A program made the position numbers and the translations under genes. A stretch of 64,000 bases of DNA from Polytrichum commune. Its lineage: Eukaryota; Streptophyta; Polytrichopsida; Polytrichales; Polytrichaceae. The notes below the pieces were generated by a model. That model saw only the letters and a program-made list of their open reading frames with translations, did no database searches and had not been told where the DNA came from. Of the stretch, positions 1-13,689 are shown one piece after another. Each line of letters begins with the position of its first letter. Positions within the stretch are counted from its first letter, which is position 1. Where the stretch lies: NCBI GenBank assembly GCA_950295325.1, contig OX485807.1, forward strand, positions 43,494,440-43,558,439. Direction: 5' to 3'.

Positions 1-1357
1 TAGACGATGTGTTCAACAATATGTTGCCAATTCGAGGTTATAACAATCAACAAAGTGGGGGAGTAGGGAGTTGGGGGGGGGGGCTTAGCATGTAAGGAAT
101 TTGTTTTCACTGTACCTCCTTTATCCATGATGGATGACTTTACACAAATGCCAGAAACCCTAACCCACATACCTTTCTTCCTCTACCATTTCTCATACGC
201 ACCCTACTTGTATAAGATATGTAATGACAAATGTGTTTGTTTTTATTACAAGCTGTTGAATTTGAACATTGTTTATAATTAGAAGTGGTAGTTCACGATA
301 ACACACAAAAATACCACCGAAACATAAATTCCATATTGGATGAGGTTTGGTGAAGCTCAATGCAAGCGCAATAGAATATCAAATTATTTACAATAATTTC
401 CATTCAAAAATAAAAATAAGTTTAAGCTCTTGCAAGCTTCTATTATAAATGAAAGGCAAGTCACTATAGCTTACTATCAAAGGCAAATGGTTGTAAGCAC
501 TCATCCATATGACAACAATTGTTTTTTTTAAATATCTCCAATCAATTAAAGTTCAAATTCTTAACAAAATTTGTATTTGGCATAAATTTCAACTCACTTA
601 TACTTTTGCACTTGTTGGTTCTCAAGAACACATCTAAAAACTTTTCTTGTATGATTGAAAGTGATGATCATTTGCTCTTCTTTTAGTTCTTCTACATCTA
701 CATTAGTGTGATCAAAATTTCCTTACTAAAAATGGGATTATCATCCAAACGTAAAATGTTTTAGTACTATTTTGTCATTAATGAAGTATTAGTGAAGTAT
801 TAGTGGAGTTGTTATGGTTGTTAATCCTATATTTTTTCAATTACTAGTGTTATTATTGGTGGTATGGTTGTTACTATTCATATAAGTGTTTAAAGCTACT
901 CTTACTGTGCATATCCTTACGTACAATTACTAAATGTTTAGTATATCATTTTAATTTAGTTTATTCTTCACAAATTTTCATTATTTTATAATTTATGAAA
1001 TACGAAAATTACCATATTCATATTTTATAATATTGTGTGTTTGCAATTTTGAATATAATTAGTTTAAAATGTTTTTATTTTCTAGTATTAAAATTTTATA
1101 AATATCATCTCTCCATTCCATGTTTGTAATCAATCCTAATATAAGAATTTCATATTTTAAGCCCTCTCTTATAAACCCGGATCGTATCTAGTATTAGAAG
1201 TACTATATACGGTAGGTTTTCTCAAGAGTTTTGGCCATATTCTCACAAAACCAATTTATATCACATTTAGACTCCCGAATATTCTTCTAGTATTTACCAA
1301 CAATCCATCAGCATCTCCATTCATATGAATGTTGATTATTTCCAACATTCAAAATGT
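1..1357. other. No recognisable gene
   Basis: AT-rich sequence with only short chance reading frames. An 11-G run lies at 73-83. I see no transposon ends, RNA gene or coding relic here. Confidence 0.6.
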
Positions 1358-1665
1358 CAGTTTAGGACAAGCCCCTCGTGGCAAAGCCACATTCCCTTGT
1401 TAGCTCTATCTCAAACTTGGGATGAAGGCATCATGGAGAACGAAATGTAGGGTGAATGCAAAAGAGTACAGCAGGTATAAAGAGTGGAGAGTGTAATGAA
1501 ATATAGTATAATAGGTTAGAGGTGAAATATAGAACCTAAGTTAAAATATGGTTTTAAATAAGGCATAAGGGAAGGGAGTTATAGGTGAGGCGAGGTAGGG
1601 TGAAATGTAGGGTCAAGATTGGTCAGAACACAACCTCTCGTAGCGAAGCTGCTTGTTCTTAACTG
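1358..1665. mobile_element. Possible hAT-type MITE (308 bp)
   Basis: The ends form an imperfect inverted repeat: the left end starts CAGTTTAGGACAAGC and the right end is the complement of CAGTTAAGAACAAGC. Ends beginning CAG and closing CTG suit hAT elements. Each end also carries a short inner inverted motif (GTGGC-AAA-GCCAC on the left). The flanking 8 bases (caaaatgt and caaagaca) are only half identical, so no clean target duplication supports it. No coding capacity. Confidence 0.4.
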
Positions 1666-4029
1666 CAAAGACATGCCACGTAACATTCAAATATAGGTGT
1701 ACAATGTAGAGGAATGGCCACATATGGCCCACACATCTTAGTCGTAGTACCCCACTTCTATGACAAAAAGATTCAACAAAAAGAAACAAACAATCAAGGG
1801 ATTCATGTCATGACAAGAGTGAAGTATTCCCTAGCCACGTGGCTCAGTGCAAACTTCGTGTTTGCCCTTGTGCAAAGGAGAATTCTTCTTGAAAAAGGTT
1901 GCTCTCTTAAGGTACGTGTGCTTAAAAGCAACACCCCTGTTTCATTTTAAAAGTGTCCACAAAAGTGAGATGGTACATTAAGCAAGCCAAAGATAACAAC
2001 CACTGTTCATATGCGGCATCAAGTACAAACCAACAACACTTTGGCCAATCATGGTGGCGGCGTAAGAAGGATGTTAAGAACGGTTTAAGAACAACGCCAA
2101 CATTGGACAATCACAATGGCTAAGCTAAGATCTAACGAGGTGGTGTAAGAAGCATTTGACAAAAGTTGAACAATACTTTCATACAATATAAGGCTCTTAT
2201 GCGCTAGAAGGGCTGATTTTAAGGTTTTTTTCACCTTATCCGAAATAGAATCTATGTGCAAGAAAAAACCCATCTCACATCGGGAGCCCCTATACGCATT
2301 GTGTGGCCACCCTTCCTAAATGGAACCCTATATCTTAAGTGACACATGGCAAGGTTTGTAGTTTAAGATGGACACTAATCAACCGTATATTATGATAAGC
2401 TTATTGGACTATGAGTTCATATTGTACCTAATAACCATTATAAGTTCATTTTTTCATGTAATTGGAAAAGGCTTATGCGAACACTTCAAGAGGCAATAAA
2501 TCTTCACTTTAACTTTCAATACTTCCTACATCTCAACTCCAAATGTGAAACTTAAATTGACAATCTACATCGTTCACATTAGCTAATTTCGTGAGACAAT
2601 CTCTTATTCAATCCAATCTCTCTCTATATATATATATAGGGTGGATTGGTCCCACATGAACACATGGTGAATGTCTCATTTGTCGTTATAAGTAGCACAA
2701 GAAACCCTCATATCAATAAGATGGAGTCTAGGTACACTCATAAATGTATTCCTTTGCCAAACCCTTGTGTATTCATCATATTCCTCAACAACATCTTCCT
2801 CTTACATACCGTAGAAATGCCATAATGAGGATGAAATCTTGAAAGTTTAAACCTTTGATGTAAGAGCAACAAACCAAATACAATGTTGTGTTGTCTTTGT
2901 TCATTTAATAAAATAATGCTTGTTTTTTTTATTCATGTATGCATTTGTGATGAAATCCTTAGAAATTTTTAATTGAGCGTTATGAAATGATTTCATGTGA
3001 GTAAATAGATATTTTTCACCCCAATGATGAATGTATAACACATGTCTATTCATTATTTACCTTTGCTATCTCTAATCCAAACTAGACTCTACTACATGTA
3101 AGACTAGAGGACTCTTATTCCAACATGTCTCAATTATCTGTAAGATTATAGGCCTCCACCCTCAGAGATTTAGAGTAAAGGCACCCATGACCGATCATTT
3201 AAGATATTTTGTGCCAAATTTGGAGAAGTACTAGGCAATGCAAATTATTCCCATGTAGGAAGATAGAAATCAAGAGGACTGCAGTTTTTTTTTGTAATCT
3301 TATTTCTTACATGGAAAAAACTATGAATGTTTGAAGCCAAAAGTTGGTCCAAACACATTACCAATATCTTGAGTCTACCATAACCGCTCATTTTTTGATA
3401 GATTCTTCTTCACTTTAGCACTCAAAACTAGGGACATGTTATAAACATGATTATCATGTTTATGTGATGTTCTCATCTTGTAAGTAACAATCGTTAGTTA
3501 AGAACACTTAATTCACTCCAAAGGCACACGAGGGAGAGCTGGTTAACTATATACTCGAGGATTAGTTGAGGGGAGCTTCAATTGTTAATTTCTACAAGTA
3601 TATATGGCTCAAGGCTAGGTGGATCATGCCTCTTATTATTTTTTTCTTTTTTCTTTTTTGAGATGTTACATTAGTACCAAAGCTTCAAGATCTTGTACCT
3701 TAGTGATTTGGAAATGTCACTTTTTATGTTGTGTAACATTTGTGTTTCAAGTTGGGGAGGCAGTTTGAGTTGCTTCACAAAGGAAGGGAACAAGTTAGTT
3801 GCTTTCTAAAGTACAAGCAGTAGAGTTTTATTTTGTTTTGTTTCAAAAGAGGCAAGAGGAGTGCTTAAGGTAGGCTTGGTAGAAATTGTCTTGCATAGTC
3901 GTGGTGAATGGACTAGCAAGGTATCTGCAAATTCTAGTTTTTTGCAAATGTTTATCAAGGTTTTCTTAGAAAATTCAAGTACTCCTTTTTAAGTTCTTCT
4001 ATTTTTATTTTATTTTATTAGGAATAGTC
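1666..4029. other. No recognisable gene
   Basis: AT-rich. Holds a short CT/AT microsatellite near 2617-2638 and a copy of a short dispersed motif (CATTCAAATATAGGTGT, near 1684) that recurs near 23196 and 63172. Open frames up to 78 codons look like chance. Confidence 0.55.
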
Positions 4030-4610
4030 AAGCTTTTGAATTAAGTCACATTAATTTCATTGTCTCTAAGTTGAGCAACGGTATTGACCTAATATTGGAC
4101 AACAATTGGCTATTACAAATACAATCACACTTGGAATTCCAATATGAATGTGTGTGATTTATAAATGTTGTTGTATAATGATTGTGTATATGAACCAAAA
4201 GCAAAATTAGAGGTTAAGTCCCCATAGACTCATTGATGTTGTATGATGATTGTGTATGTGAACTCATGCAATTCAAACAATTACTTTGGAATGGAGCAAC
4301 TTTGTTCCTAATTCAATTGATCACAATTGGAGATGACAAAGAGGACACAATGGCACCATCTTATGCCATAGTGTTGGAGGAATTTGTTGATGTGTTTTAA
4401 CCTTTATCAAGTGGATTAATTCCAAAGCATAAAATGGCCATACTATTCATCTTGCGTCCAGTTCAATCCCTTACATGTCTCCCATATTATTTGTCAAGAC
4501 AAGGATGGAGTGTGGCGAATGGTGGTTGATCTGACATTGTGGGCCCATTGTCATGGGTCAAACAAAGTTACATTGACCAAAATTATTGCGGTATGTCAAA
4601 AGTGTAGTGG
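4030..4610 (+). pseudogene. Ty3/gypsy retrotransposon pol relic
   Basis: Two conserved pieces of a Ty3/gypsy polyprotein can be read in order, with frame changes and stops. Near 4075-4115 the translation GIDLILDNNWLL matches the end of the aspartic protease (family pattern GxDxILGxDWL). Near 4370-4440 it gives VLEEFVDVF, a stop, then PLSSGLIPKHKMA, the spacer and start of reverse transcriptase. Near 4500-4600 DGVWRMVVDLTL and then NKVTLTKIIA match the RT motif around DGSWRMCVDYRALN. The catalytic YxDD region, RNase H and integrase are absent. It ends where a dispersed repeat begins. No LTRs are seen. Family assignment is good; clade is not determined. Confidence 0.7.
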
Positions 4611-4642
4611 ACCATAGTAATAGGTGTGAAAGGTGTACATTG

Positions 4643-5112
4643 TTTATGATATTTAGTGTCACATGCACAATAATGTCACTAACCCTATTTTGAGTCATAT
4701 GCTAGGTTGCACTAACGATCAACCACTTCATCATTGGTGTCATCGCACATGACATTTGGCATTCAAACGTGCTTACTAATATCTTGGCATGAGTATGATC
4801 AACAATGGTATCAGGTGTATACATATCTCACACAATGGTCTACGAGCTTACTACAATGTACGCAAGTGGTCCTTGGCATTAGTATGCTCAATAATATCTT
4901 ATCCCTTGCACACCGAACCGCAAAACTATCTCAATCTGATACGCTAAACATCGTAATGTAGATATTCTTGCACTTGAAAAATTACTTATGACGAAGAATT
5001 AATATCACATTGGCAGTTAGCATACGTGACACTTTGAGACCTCTAGGCATCGAGTTTAGGCCCTCTACCAATCTACATATAACGGACAACGTGCTGGTGG
5101 TGGTTGTGAGGT
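4643..5112 (+). repeat. Dispersed repeat, copy 1 of 2
   Basis: About 470 bp that aligns, with indels and an estimated 25-30% difference, to 58888-59388 in the same orientation. Shared anchors include TTTGAGACCTCTAGGCATC, GCTTACTA-TATCTTGGCATG and ACCCTATTTTGAG. It directly follows the gypsy pol fragment, so it could be part of the same element (non-coding or LTR) or a separate insertion. No open frame is shared by the copies. Confidence 0.65.
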
Positions 5113-6236
5113 CTGTTGCCTTGCCATTCTCCACCGTTATGAAAAGGCAGGGGACCATGGTGAAGTGACATGTTGTTATGCATGAGTGCAAAAGACCAGG
5201 ACGACACGGACCCATATACTAGTATTGTGCGTGACACGACATACCACAAACGGTGTAGTTTCGTAAACCACAAAGTTGGAGATAAATAGGCATTTACGGG
5301 ATCCCCTTATATAGCAATGCCATGAATTTGTAGCCTCGGCTTTTGAAAATATGATAATTCTAGTGTATAAGATGGGATTGGTTGGCCCCGTACAAGGGCA
5401 ACATGATAGACATGAGCTTTGAGGTGCTGTGCTTTGTACGGGAACTTATTTAGGGTTATGGGTCCGGAGCCTTCCATTGTGAGGCCCTACCAATAGGATT
5501 CTAAAAGTGGATCAATGTAAGCTAGTATAACTTAGCCTCAAATTTTGTGTGGACAAACCATACCATTCATTATAGGTTTTTGGGCGGGTCCACAAGTGGG
5601 AGTAACCTTGTCAAAGTTGTAGATCTTTGGTCCCGTTGTGGGTGGGCCCATAAAAAGAGCTCTAATAAAGCTTAGAGGTCGCTTATTATTCTATCAAAAA
5701 GGATTTTTGCTACATGGAACAAGGACGTGCCACTCTTCTTTCACATTACCTTGTAAAGTAACGTAGGGAGTGCTCGGTTTCTTTCCATCTTTGACCACGT
5801 GGCATTCAAGTGCATTTTGTGCCAATGTAGGAATGACACGTGGCAATATGCAAGGAATGTATACACTTTTGTGGTTGGAATAGAGAGCCCTCTACGAAAT
5901 TGTATAGACTATCACTATTATGCATTATTGAAAATCATGGGTTGTATTTTATGTATCACATGGCTTCATATTGGACACATTTTTACATCGGTCCTCTAAA
6001 GGAGAACCATTTACTTGAAGCCAAATTGAAGAAGGTGTTATGGTATGATGTGGCTACAATAGGACCAACATAATTCAAAGAAGGATTTACATATATAAGA
6101 CTTGATAACATGTCCAATTGTATGTCTCATGGAGCAAAATGGGCCTAGGACCTAGTGATATATGATAGGCAATGAAATTACTATAATATTATGATTTGCA
6201 ATGTTTAGTATGACCGACATGTATGGTAACAACAAA
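5113..6236. other. No recognisable gene
   Basis: Contains a short inverted repeat (CCCGTACAA near 5387 and TTGTACGGG near 5433) of uncertain meaning and two overlapping chance frames at 5799-6073. No element ends or RNA genes recognised. Confidence 0.5.
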
Positions 6237-6467
6237 ACATTGATATGTGCAATTAGGTTGCCTTTGCAAATAGGGTGTTTCGTGGCCCATGGAAATTATC
6301 TCATGTCAAAATCAGATCACAAAAAACTTAAAACTTTGTATATTCAATTGTATAGCACCCATAGTATGATGTAATCATTGTACTGTGTTGATGTACTAAT
6401 ACATGTTTAAAATAGCCTTGAATGTCAATAAATCAATATGGGGCAACCTAATTGCACATATCAATGT
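6237..6467. mobile_element. MITE-like element with 26-bp perfect inverted ends
   Basis: Bases 6237-6262 (ACATTGATATGTGCAATTAG followed by GTTGCC) are the exact reverse complement of 6442-6467. The 231-bp span has no coding capacity. No convincing target duplication is visible, so the true ends may lie slightly outside. A related sequence, ATATGCAATTAGGTTGACC, occurs at about 60362, next to another MITE. Confidence 0.6.
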
Positions 6468-7575
6468 AGATAATTGGTTGTACCCTGTACATTTTTTTTA
6501 TTTTTGTTGTTGTGAAGGCAATGTTTAGAATTGTGGGTTTACATAAAGCAAGAGATGGACAAATAGAAGAATATATTGAGAACAATTTTGACATGATGTG
6601 TCTATGGCTTGTGACACCTGTCATAATGAGTTGTGTTCACTTCCCATAGATGGCCCAAATTCAATATGATACTAAATAAACGCAACACAAGGTTCAAGAA
6701 TAATGTTCCTGGATTTGTTGGCCCCAAATAATTGTTTCTCTCCCCCTCCCACACCCCCCCCCTCTCAAGCAATGTTATGTAAAGGTGATGAAAGCTCAAT
6801 GATATTAATACCTACAAAAAATGTCTTTCTTCAATATACTATTAATCCTATGAATTATGGTTTTATCATTTGTCTATATTTTGTTTCAAAATTTGTCACT
6901 TAGCTTAGGGTGCAAGCACAATAAAGTGGACAACTCCTGATCCATGCCCAATGTAAAGTGAAAATAATTCAAAACTATGCACTAACTTTGAGTTTTGCAA
7001 AGAAGAAAAAATCACAGACATTTAAGGAACGTATTGATCTACAAAGCCAAGAAATTTATGATGACAAAAACAAGTCCAAGAAAAGTCTACGTATTTTAGA
7101 ATACAATGCAAGTGATGTGCAAGTAGGTGACATTGAACAAGTAATCATCTAAAATTTGTTTGAAATATGATAATTTTACATTAAATTGATGGATTTTTGC
7201 AAAGCTTTGTGATGATGCCCTTGAGTAGATAATGAGTTCAAGGAATATGAAGAAAATTTCCAACTTCAAAATATTTAAGGTCATGAAATCTATGTCCAAA
7301 CTACATTCAACCATAAGCAATTGAGCATCAATTTTGTTGATAAAGTTTTGAAGATCTCGACTTCATATTCTACATTGAGTATTTAACACAACAATAGAGG
7401 TACCATGAAAAGAAAGAAAATATATAATTTAAACAACACTTTGGTACTACTTTTAGGCCAATGACCCCAAAAATGACGGTTTTAGTATACATGAGCACGA
7501 TTTTGGTTCACTTTACCATGCTTGCACCCCTTACTCAAGTTCATATTTTGTGAAGTACATGGATTATCCAATGCA
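6468..7575. other. No recognisable gene
   Basis: Includes a 9-C run near 6754 and several short AT-rich frames on both strands. None resembles a known family. Confidence 0.55.
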
Positions 7576-7870
7576 ACTACACAAAATATGATATTTAGTG
7601 TTTGATACACTAAATACGAATGCATACACTAAATATCAATAACCCTATGAAAGTAAGTAACATTAAATGTAAACTCAGACACTAAATATCAACTATGGTA
7701 ACATGTGAAAGTTACATGTTTGAATTTAGTGTTAGTAAGGATATGAAAAAGAAGGATATAATAAGGAAGGTGGCAGTAGGGAAGGTAGCGGCACAGTTAT
7801 GCCTAACATTAATTGTCAAAGAATTGAACATTAGTGTTGAGCATGGTAGGGTGGTAACAACACTAGATAT
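7576..7870 (+). mobile_element. MITE related to 16251-16507
   Basis: About 295 bp aligned in direct orientation with 16251-16507. Both copies share TTTAGTGTTTGATACACTAA, CCCTATGAAAGTAAGTAACA and a GTTGAGCANGGTAGGG block. The partner copy has ACTACACTAAA ends; here the left end is ACTACACAAAA and the right end is degraded. The open frame at 7695-7919 is broken in the partner, so I do not call a gene. Confidence 0.6.
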
Positions 7871-8472
7871 GATCAAACACCAAATAACATATTTTGTGTC
7901 GTGTCGGTATGGTAAGTAGTTGAATGGATACTATTGACAATCCACATCAATGATGGTATCAAAGAATCGACCCATGGGCATAAGAATTGCAATGCCAATC
8001 ATATATTGATACCTCTAGAGTATGTTAAGGTGAGAGAATTCTTGCATATCAAAGTCAAGATGTAAGTCAGTGTCATTCTAAACCATATTGGTACTAGAAC
8101 AATTTTGCTTGGAAACTAAGCTTCTTGCATAATATATAAACTTGAATGGTATTGAAAGTAGAAATTTCCTCGACTATCCATACCCTACCGTTATAAAAAA
8201 AACGATGAAATCCACATTAACAATACCAAATTGATATCACTTGTTGCAACTTTCATGGTTGTCAACTTTTGGAGTCGCAGTTGACAAGCAAATGACACCG
8301 TGGATGTTGATGAAGTTGGAGAGAATTATTGATTTGTGGAGTAACAAGGCACAATGACTTATGCGTCACCTAATGAAACTCCAACCATGTACTGTACAAA
8401 TAGATGCACATTGCTATATACTCCACAAACCTTGACATTGTATTTGCCTAGCACTTAAGGGTTGGTATACAT
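7871..8472. other. No recognisable gene
   Basis: AT-rich intergenic sequence between two MITEs. I see no coding or structural signal. Confidence 0.5.
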
Positions 8473-9033
8473 TTAGGGGTGACCAATGACCATGACCACA
8501 ACTCTCTAGAATTTCTCACTGGTTTAGGAATGAGTGTTGGTCTCACTTTGTTTTAGACGAGGTCACCAGAAATAAAAGTGTCCATTAGTGAGCATGTAAA
8601 AAAAAAGAATGAGAAAGTGACACAGTGATGACATGGAATCCTACATGTCCATAAACGGATAATGTTTGATGGTCACTTGCATTTTTCGTACCCAAATAGG
8701 TTGCCTCAACAAATTAAATATGTTGACAATGTCATTAGGGAAAACTAGTCGTAATACCTTTGATTTCATATCATGTCTAATTATAATAATTTATTTTAAA
8801 AGCAAAGTTGTGCATTCCTTATATTTTTATTAAAGCATTGTCATGGCCTAAATCCACTTTACACTACATATTGTGATGAAGGCTTTTAAAAAGCGATGTG
8901 GATTCTTTGGGTCACAGGCTTTTAAAAAGCCATGTGGATTCTTTGGGTCATTGTCTTTGAATCACCGACAATGTCCATTGAGAAATCTTAAATCCTATTT
9001 CTCACGGCCCTTGGTCACGTATGTAAAACAACC
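8473..9033 (+). mobile_element. MITE, copy related to 15271-15763
   Basis: Aligns over most of its length with 15271-15763. Shared blocks include GAGAAAGTGRCA...GTGAYRYGGAATC, GTTGCCTCAACAAAT against GTTGTCTCAACAAAT, and the right end CTCACRRCCCTTRGTCACRT then GTAAAACRRCC. The right end resembles the inverted ends of the Tourist-like families in this window. A 36-bp tandem duplication lies inside this copy only. The left boundary is approximate and no target duplication is clear. Confidence 0.55.
8880..8951. repeat. 36-bp tandem duplication
   Basis: Two adjacent 36-bp units (8880-8915 and 8916-8951) beginning AGGCTTTTAAAAAGC, differing at two positions. It sits inside the 8473-9033 MITE and is absent from the related copy at 15271-15763, so it arose after the copies separated. 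Confidence 0.85.
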
Positions 9034-11356
9034 TAAATACCTAATGGTTATGGCTCTAACCTCATTCGTTAGACTTTGGATGTGACTCATCACTCCTTGT
9101 CCACATATTTGCTTGGAACCCTCAACAATTTGGTTACTAACAATTTCAAAATACTTTAGTCTTTTAGGTGACACCCATAGCACTGCAAATCTACTAGATG
9201 ATGATCTCTTTCCAGAGAAAGAAATTGAGACTAAAAAAGACTATGATAATTTATAGCTTATTGTCGAAACTCTACAATACATAACACGAGCACTCCACAT
9301 AAACATGGAATCCCATAATTGAAGGATGATTATGCTTGCATGTACATGGTCTCCACATAATGCAACGAAGGAGCTAAGAAAATGTTATGTCTCATATCAT
9401 TTCCTCCAATCCCCATTGTGACCTCTTCATCGAAGATGTGTACACCCTTTGTACATTCACGAAAACAATTCAAAAGCTCCTTGAACTTGGACTTCTTAAT
9501 GATGGACCATGCCCTAATTGCCAACCTATCTACCCACCTTTAAGGACCCCTTGTCATCCAACTTATTCCTTTCATCCCTTGGGCTTGGATGTTAGTTTGA
9601 AAACAACTAATATTGTTTTTCCTACATAAGTTTTGTGTGCAAACCACTATGATTTTTATTTTATTATTCCAAAACAAAATCCATTTAATTTGTCATAAAC
9701 CCATCGTTGTTGTCTAGCAACTTGGGTAGAAAACAATCAATTTTATAGGTGCCTAAATGTTCGGGAAATTAATTTTTTCGAGTGTCCCAAAAAATAAATA
9801 AACTCAAAGAGTGCCTAAAATCACAATAATGCAAGCATGGTCTCTTACCAAGACCACTCCGTATAACTCTCACACAAAGCAAAACCCTGACATACAAGTA
9901 AAAGACAAATTTTAGGGTAAGGAATGTTGGTTAAGGGAAGTGTTTAGGTTAATCGTAACCATCGTAGATAAAATCAAGGAAATCCATCCATGAACTGTAG
10001 AAATGACTTGGATGAATATTTAACTTAATTTAAATCACTTTACGAATCTGCCTAGTTTTAGAATATTATTTTTTTGAGTTACCTAACTTACTTTCACACT
10101 TTAATTAATTATTAGGCAGAAAGGTGTCCAGGCCGCTAGAGATTAGAAACCAAAGAAGCAAAAGCCTATCCACGGGCCTCACAAACTTTGGGGTGTTGAA
10201 GAGATTCACCATGCTCAATGCCTTGAGTGAAGGTTACCAAGTCTAGTAGTAGCCCCACTCTAGCCACTATGTGCTAATGATTCAAACTTTCACCGATCCA
10301 TGTCGAGTCACGTACGAAGTATCACGAGGATGGTCTAACTTAGAGATGGGGGCCAACAACCCACACCAATTGCGTTTTAGAAGGTTTTCATGCTCGAGTC
10401 AACCTTTGACCAAAGACGAAGACAAAAGTTGTGATGGAGGCTTTACACCTACTTTGAGGATCTTAAATCCTTATATTATTTTTGGGTTTAAATAGACTTA
10501 AGTCCTCTTGCGAAATAAGACCGTCATCGACCCAATAACTTGCCTCCCTATTGTTTAGGCACCAATATGGGTTGGAGTTTGCACGTGCCCAAGGAGTAGG
10601 AAGAAGAAGGAGAAGAAGAAGAAGAAGACGACAAAGACCATGTTTTTATTCCAAGTCGGTTCGTCATTTGGGAGACAACTTTCAAAAATAATGTGTCAAA
10701 TTAAGAATCGCATGTCAAATGACATGGGCAGTTGAAAATGACACGTCACTGCTTTTACAAAAGGTTGGTCTTATATCATGAATAAGAGTGGACATAGCAT
10801 TATTCAAATCCATGGAATATTGTCAGTCTCACATAACATTGTTATGGATCTAAATTAATGTTGTGGATTTCAGCACTAGAAAATGAGGTTTACGATTTTG
10901 AATTCCATGTTCTCGACATTCAAACTCTAAAGAGAGTTGATGCCTAAATTCTTGTCCTAGTGTCCGAGGTAATTAGATGTTGTGCCACTCGATGAGCAAG
11001 TTTAGTTCTCTTCAATTGTTTGCAACCTTTGTTCCTCTAAGGCCCACACCTTTACTAATATTGTCATTGATCTTTGTGTTGAATATCGTGAGACTCGAAG
11101 GAACTAGGGTCCTTCATAAGCTCTTACATGCATTTGTCAAATAAGTATTGTTTGTCCCATCTCTCGGAGTTTTAAATTTATCAGAAATTGCATTGATGAG
11201 AGAACGATGGTCATTTGTTTCGATTTACCTTATCACATGTTTTTGCCTTGAAGCAAGCTACACTAGATATTCGATCTAGTGTGATAGAAATTTGGTGTGT
11301 CATGTCAGTTGAAGGCACATGGTCTTCATTACTTATCGTGCAAAAATTGCTCTTAA
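9034..11356. other. No recognisable gene; one microsatellite
   Basis: A GAA-type microsatellite lies at about 10597-10627. A minus-strand frame at 9330-9524 and a plus frame at 10271-10495 read smoothly, but I do not recognise either and cannot extend them. No element ends seen. Confidence 0.5.
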
Positions 11357-11973
11357 GGGGTTGTTTACATCATGGACCATGAAGTCGTCCCAAGGCCGTG
11401 TAAAATATGAGATTGGTTGTTGAACTCATCATGGGACTGCTTCGGTTTTCACCAAGGGAAAAAATGTCAAAGTGACCATGCAGTTCGAGGTCCCCAATAG
11501 ACATATTTTAAGGCCTACATTATCCAATGACACGAGCCAACGGATCTTACGGTGGGAGAGGCAAAAGAGGTGCTCTAGTAGGGTTTTAAAAGAAAAACAC
11601 ACAAAAAGAAAAACAACAACAACAACAACAACAACAAGGGCCCATGGCAAAGAAATGTTGTGATATAAAATTTTAATAATTTTTTTTTTGGAAAAAAGAA
11701 GACGAAGACAAGAAAATGGTCAAACTTTTTTTCTTTCTTTCCAAAACTGCATTTTTTAGGCATAAATTTAAAAAATCAACACATTCATTTTTATGTGCAT
11801 GGTCATTCCTCTTGGTCCACATTTGTTCACACCTACTGTAGTGATGGGCCCAAAGACTTTGTAAAATGATTTTGTAAGTAATTAGACCATGGAAGTTGGA
11901 CCATGAAGTCAGACCATGGAAAAAGGCCTTCTTCCATGGTTCGACTTCATGGTCCATGGTGTAAACCGGCCCT
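11357..11973. mobile_element. Tourist-like MITE, copy A (617 bp, TAA duplication)
   Basis: Starts GGGGTTGTTTACATCATGGA and ends with the complement of AGGGCCGGTTTACACCATGG, giving imperfect inverted ends of about 34 bp. It is flanked by TAA at 11354-11356 and 11974-11976. Three-base T-N-A duplications and ends starting GG are typical of the PIF/Harbinger (Tourist) superfamily. It has no transposase; the open frames inside are chance. It contains an (AAC)n microsatellite near 11613-11636. Copy B is at 14336-14905. Confidence 0.8.
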
Positions 11974-13689
11974 TAATATTTGTGATTTAAGGTTTTGTGA
12001 CCATGATGAATTTTGTGTAGTGTTGCATTGGGTATCTTTGTGTAAGATTGGCGTTGATTTTGCATTGTTGAGGTTTGGGAAAACATGAAATAAGATGACT
12101 CCTTCCCCTAGATTGAAAACTTCAATCTTAGTATAGAGATCTCCCATTACATGTTTTCCAAGAAGTAACATGTGAGAAAAAAATTGTGCATTGGCGATGT
12201 GATTTTGCACCCATCATTTGAAAGACAATTTTTTAACTGAAAAAATGCCATTTCACACAAAAAGGAACACACCACGGAGTTAAATTCCAATATTGGTGAC
12301 ACTCCTCATAAGTGGGGCAATCAAGTCCCACTTTACTCCCCAAAATTTCCATGGTGCCTATTGGTTCTTTCATTCATAAAACATTATTATAGCTCTATGA
12401 GATACTATCTCGTAATTGTCATATACAAACATACTCTCATTCATCCAACATAAAAACGTGATCCCTATAGATTGTTGCTAATTCATCTCAAATGATTTTG
12501 AGTAGATTGATTTAGGGGTTTTAAAGCTAATTTGGGTGTAAAGTCCATTTAAAAAAGGAATATATGGGACGTATACTAGTAAGAGGTTTTATGGTGGACA
12601 CATGAGAGGTATGGTCATATATAATAATTCCCTCTCTCCTATCTAGAGTAGTCTTTGGAGCAGTACATAGTAAGAATTGAAAGCATGTTTCTACTATAAC
12701 ATGCAAAATACAAACAAACAGTCCACACAACATCATTGTTCAACACTAAGTCAAAAAAAAATCACGAAGAAAAAAGAAAAAAGAAAATCAATTTGTTCAG
12801 TCCAAGTGATCCAAGAAACATAGATGTGTAGAATGCATCCCATATGCACTTCAAACAGTGAATTGAACACACATTGATTTAACCTCTAAAGGTTGAGGCG
12901 GCCATATTTGTCCACATAGTCATTGTTGACCAAAATACTATCATACACGTTCATGTCATGATCTTTTAGTTTTGGACACGATTTTTTTTTTTTTTTTTTG
13001 TTGGAAATAATCCTAATTTTACGAAGCTTCCATCCATATGGTCAAATTTACTATAAAGAACCTCCGATTGTCTTTAATGAGCTCCCAAATTTGACTAGAT
13101 TGTCTTAGGCAATTTTTGGGGCAATCATGCTTCGGCCTTTAGGGGTTAAAGATAGCAATCACCAAGCCCATGTAAAGCTTATGTGAGAATCTTGGTCAAA
13201 AATTGGCCCCACGATAAGCCTCTTGATTATGAAATGGTGAGTCAAAATCTTCAATGCGTGAGTCAAAATCGAATGTCATTTGGCACCTATTCATATTGTT
13301 TGGGATTTGTTTTTGGTTTGATATACCTAGTAGTGGATGGCACAAGATTGTAGATGAATTTGCGTAATTCATATGCATTGACATCTTTCCAATTTAGATT
13401 GAATAAAATCATCAACATTTACAACCATTCTATTTTGTAATATTTGATAGTATGATGTCTTAAAGTATAATTATATTCATCACAAGTATTAAATAACATC
13501 AACCATTGCGATTGGAAATATGGTTTTAAAAGAATATATATATATGTATGTATGTATGTATGTGGCGCATATTGAACACATTCAATTGCATAACAATATG
13601 CAACCACCAAAGTAACACATAGAATTGAGCTTCAAGGGGACTCAAGTTAAAACCCTAATACAAAGTTTGATATTCCAAATGACATCTAA
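11974..13689. other. No gene; dispersed repeat and microsatellites
   Basis: About 12440-12660 aligns loosely with 50695-50905 (shared CATCTCAAATGA/CATCTCAGTGAC, ATGAGAGGTATGNTCATATA and a TAATTTGGGT block). A 17-T run lies near 12984-13000, and a TA/GTAT microsatellite at about 13533-13563. No gene recognised. Confidence 0.5.

Noticed and set aside
5387-5441. Transposon with CCCGTACAA inverted ends
   Set aside because: Only 9 bp arms with a short spacer and no duplication; chance cannot be excluded.
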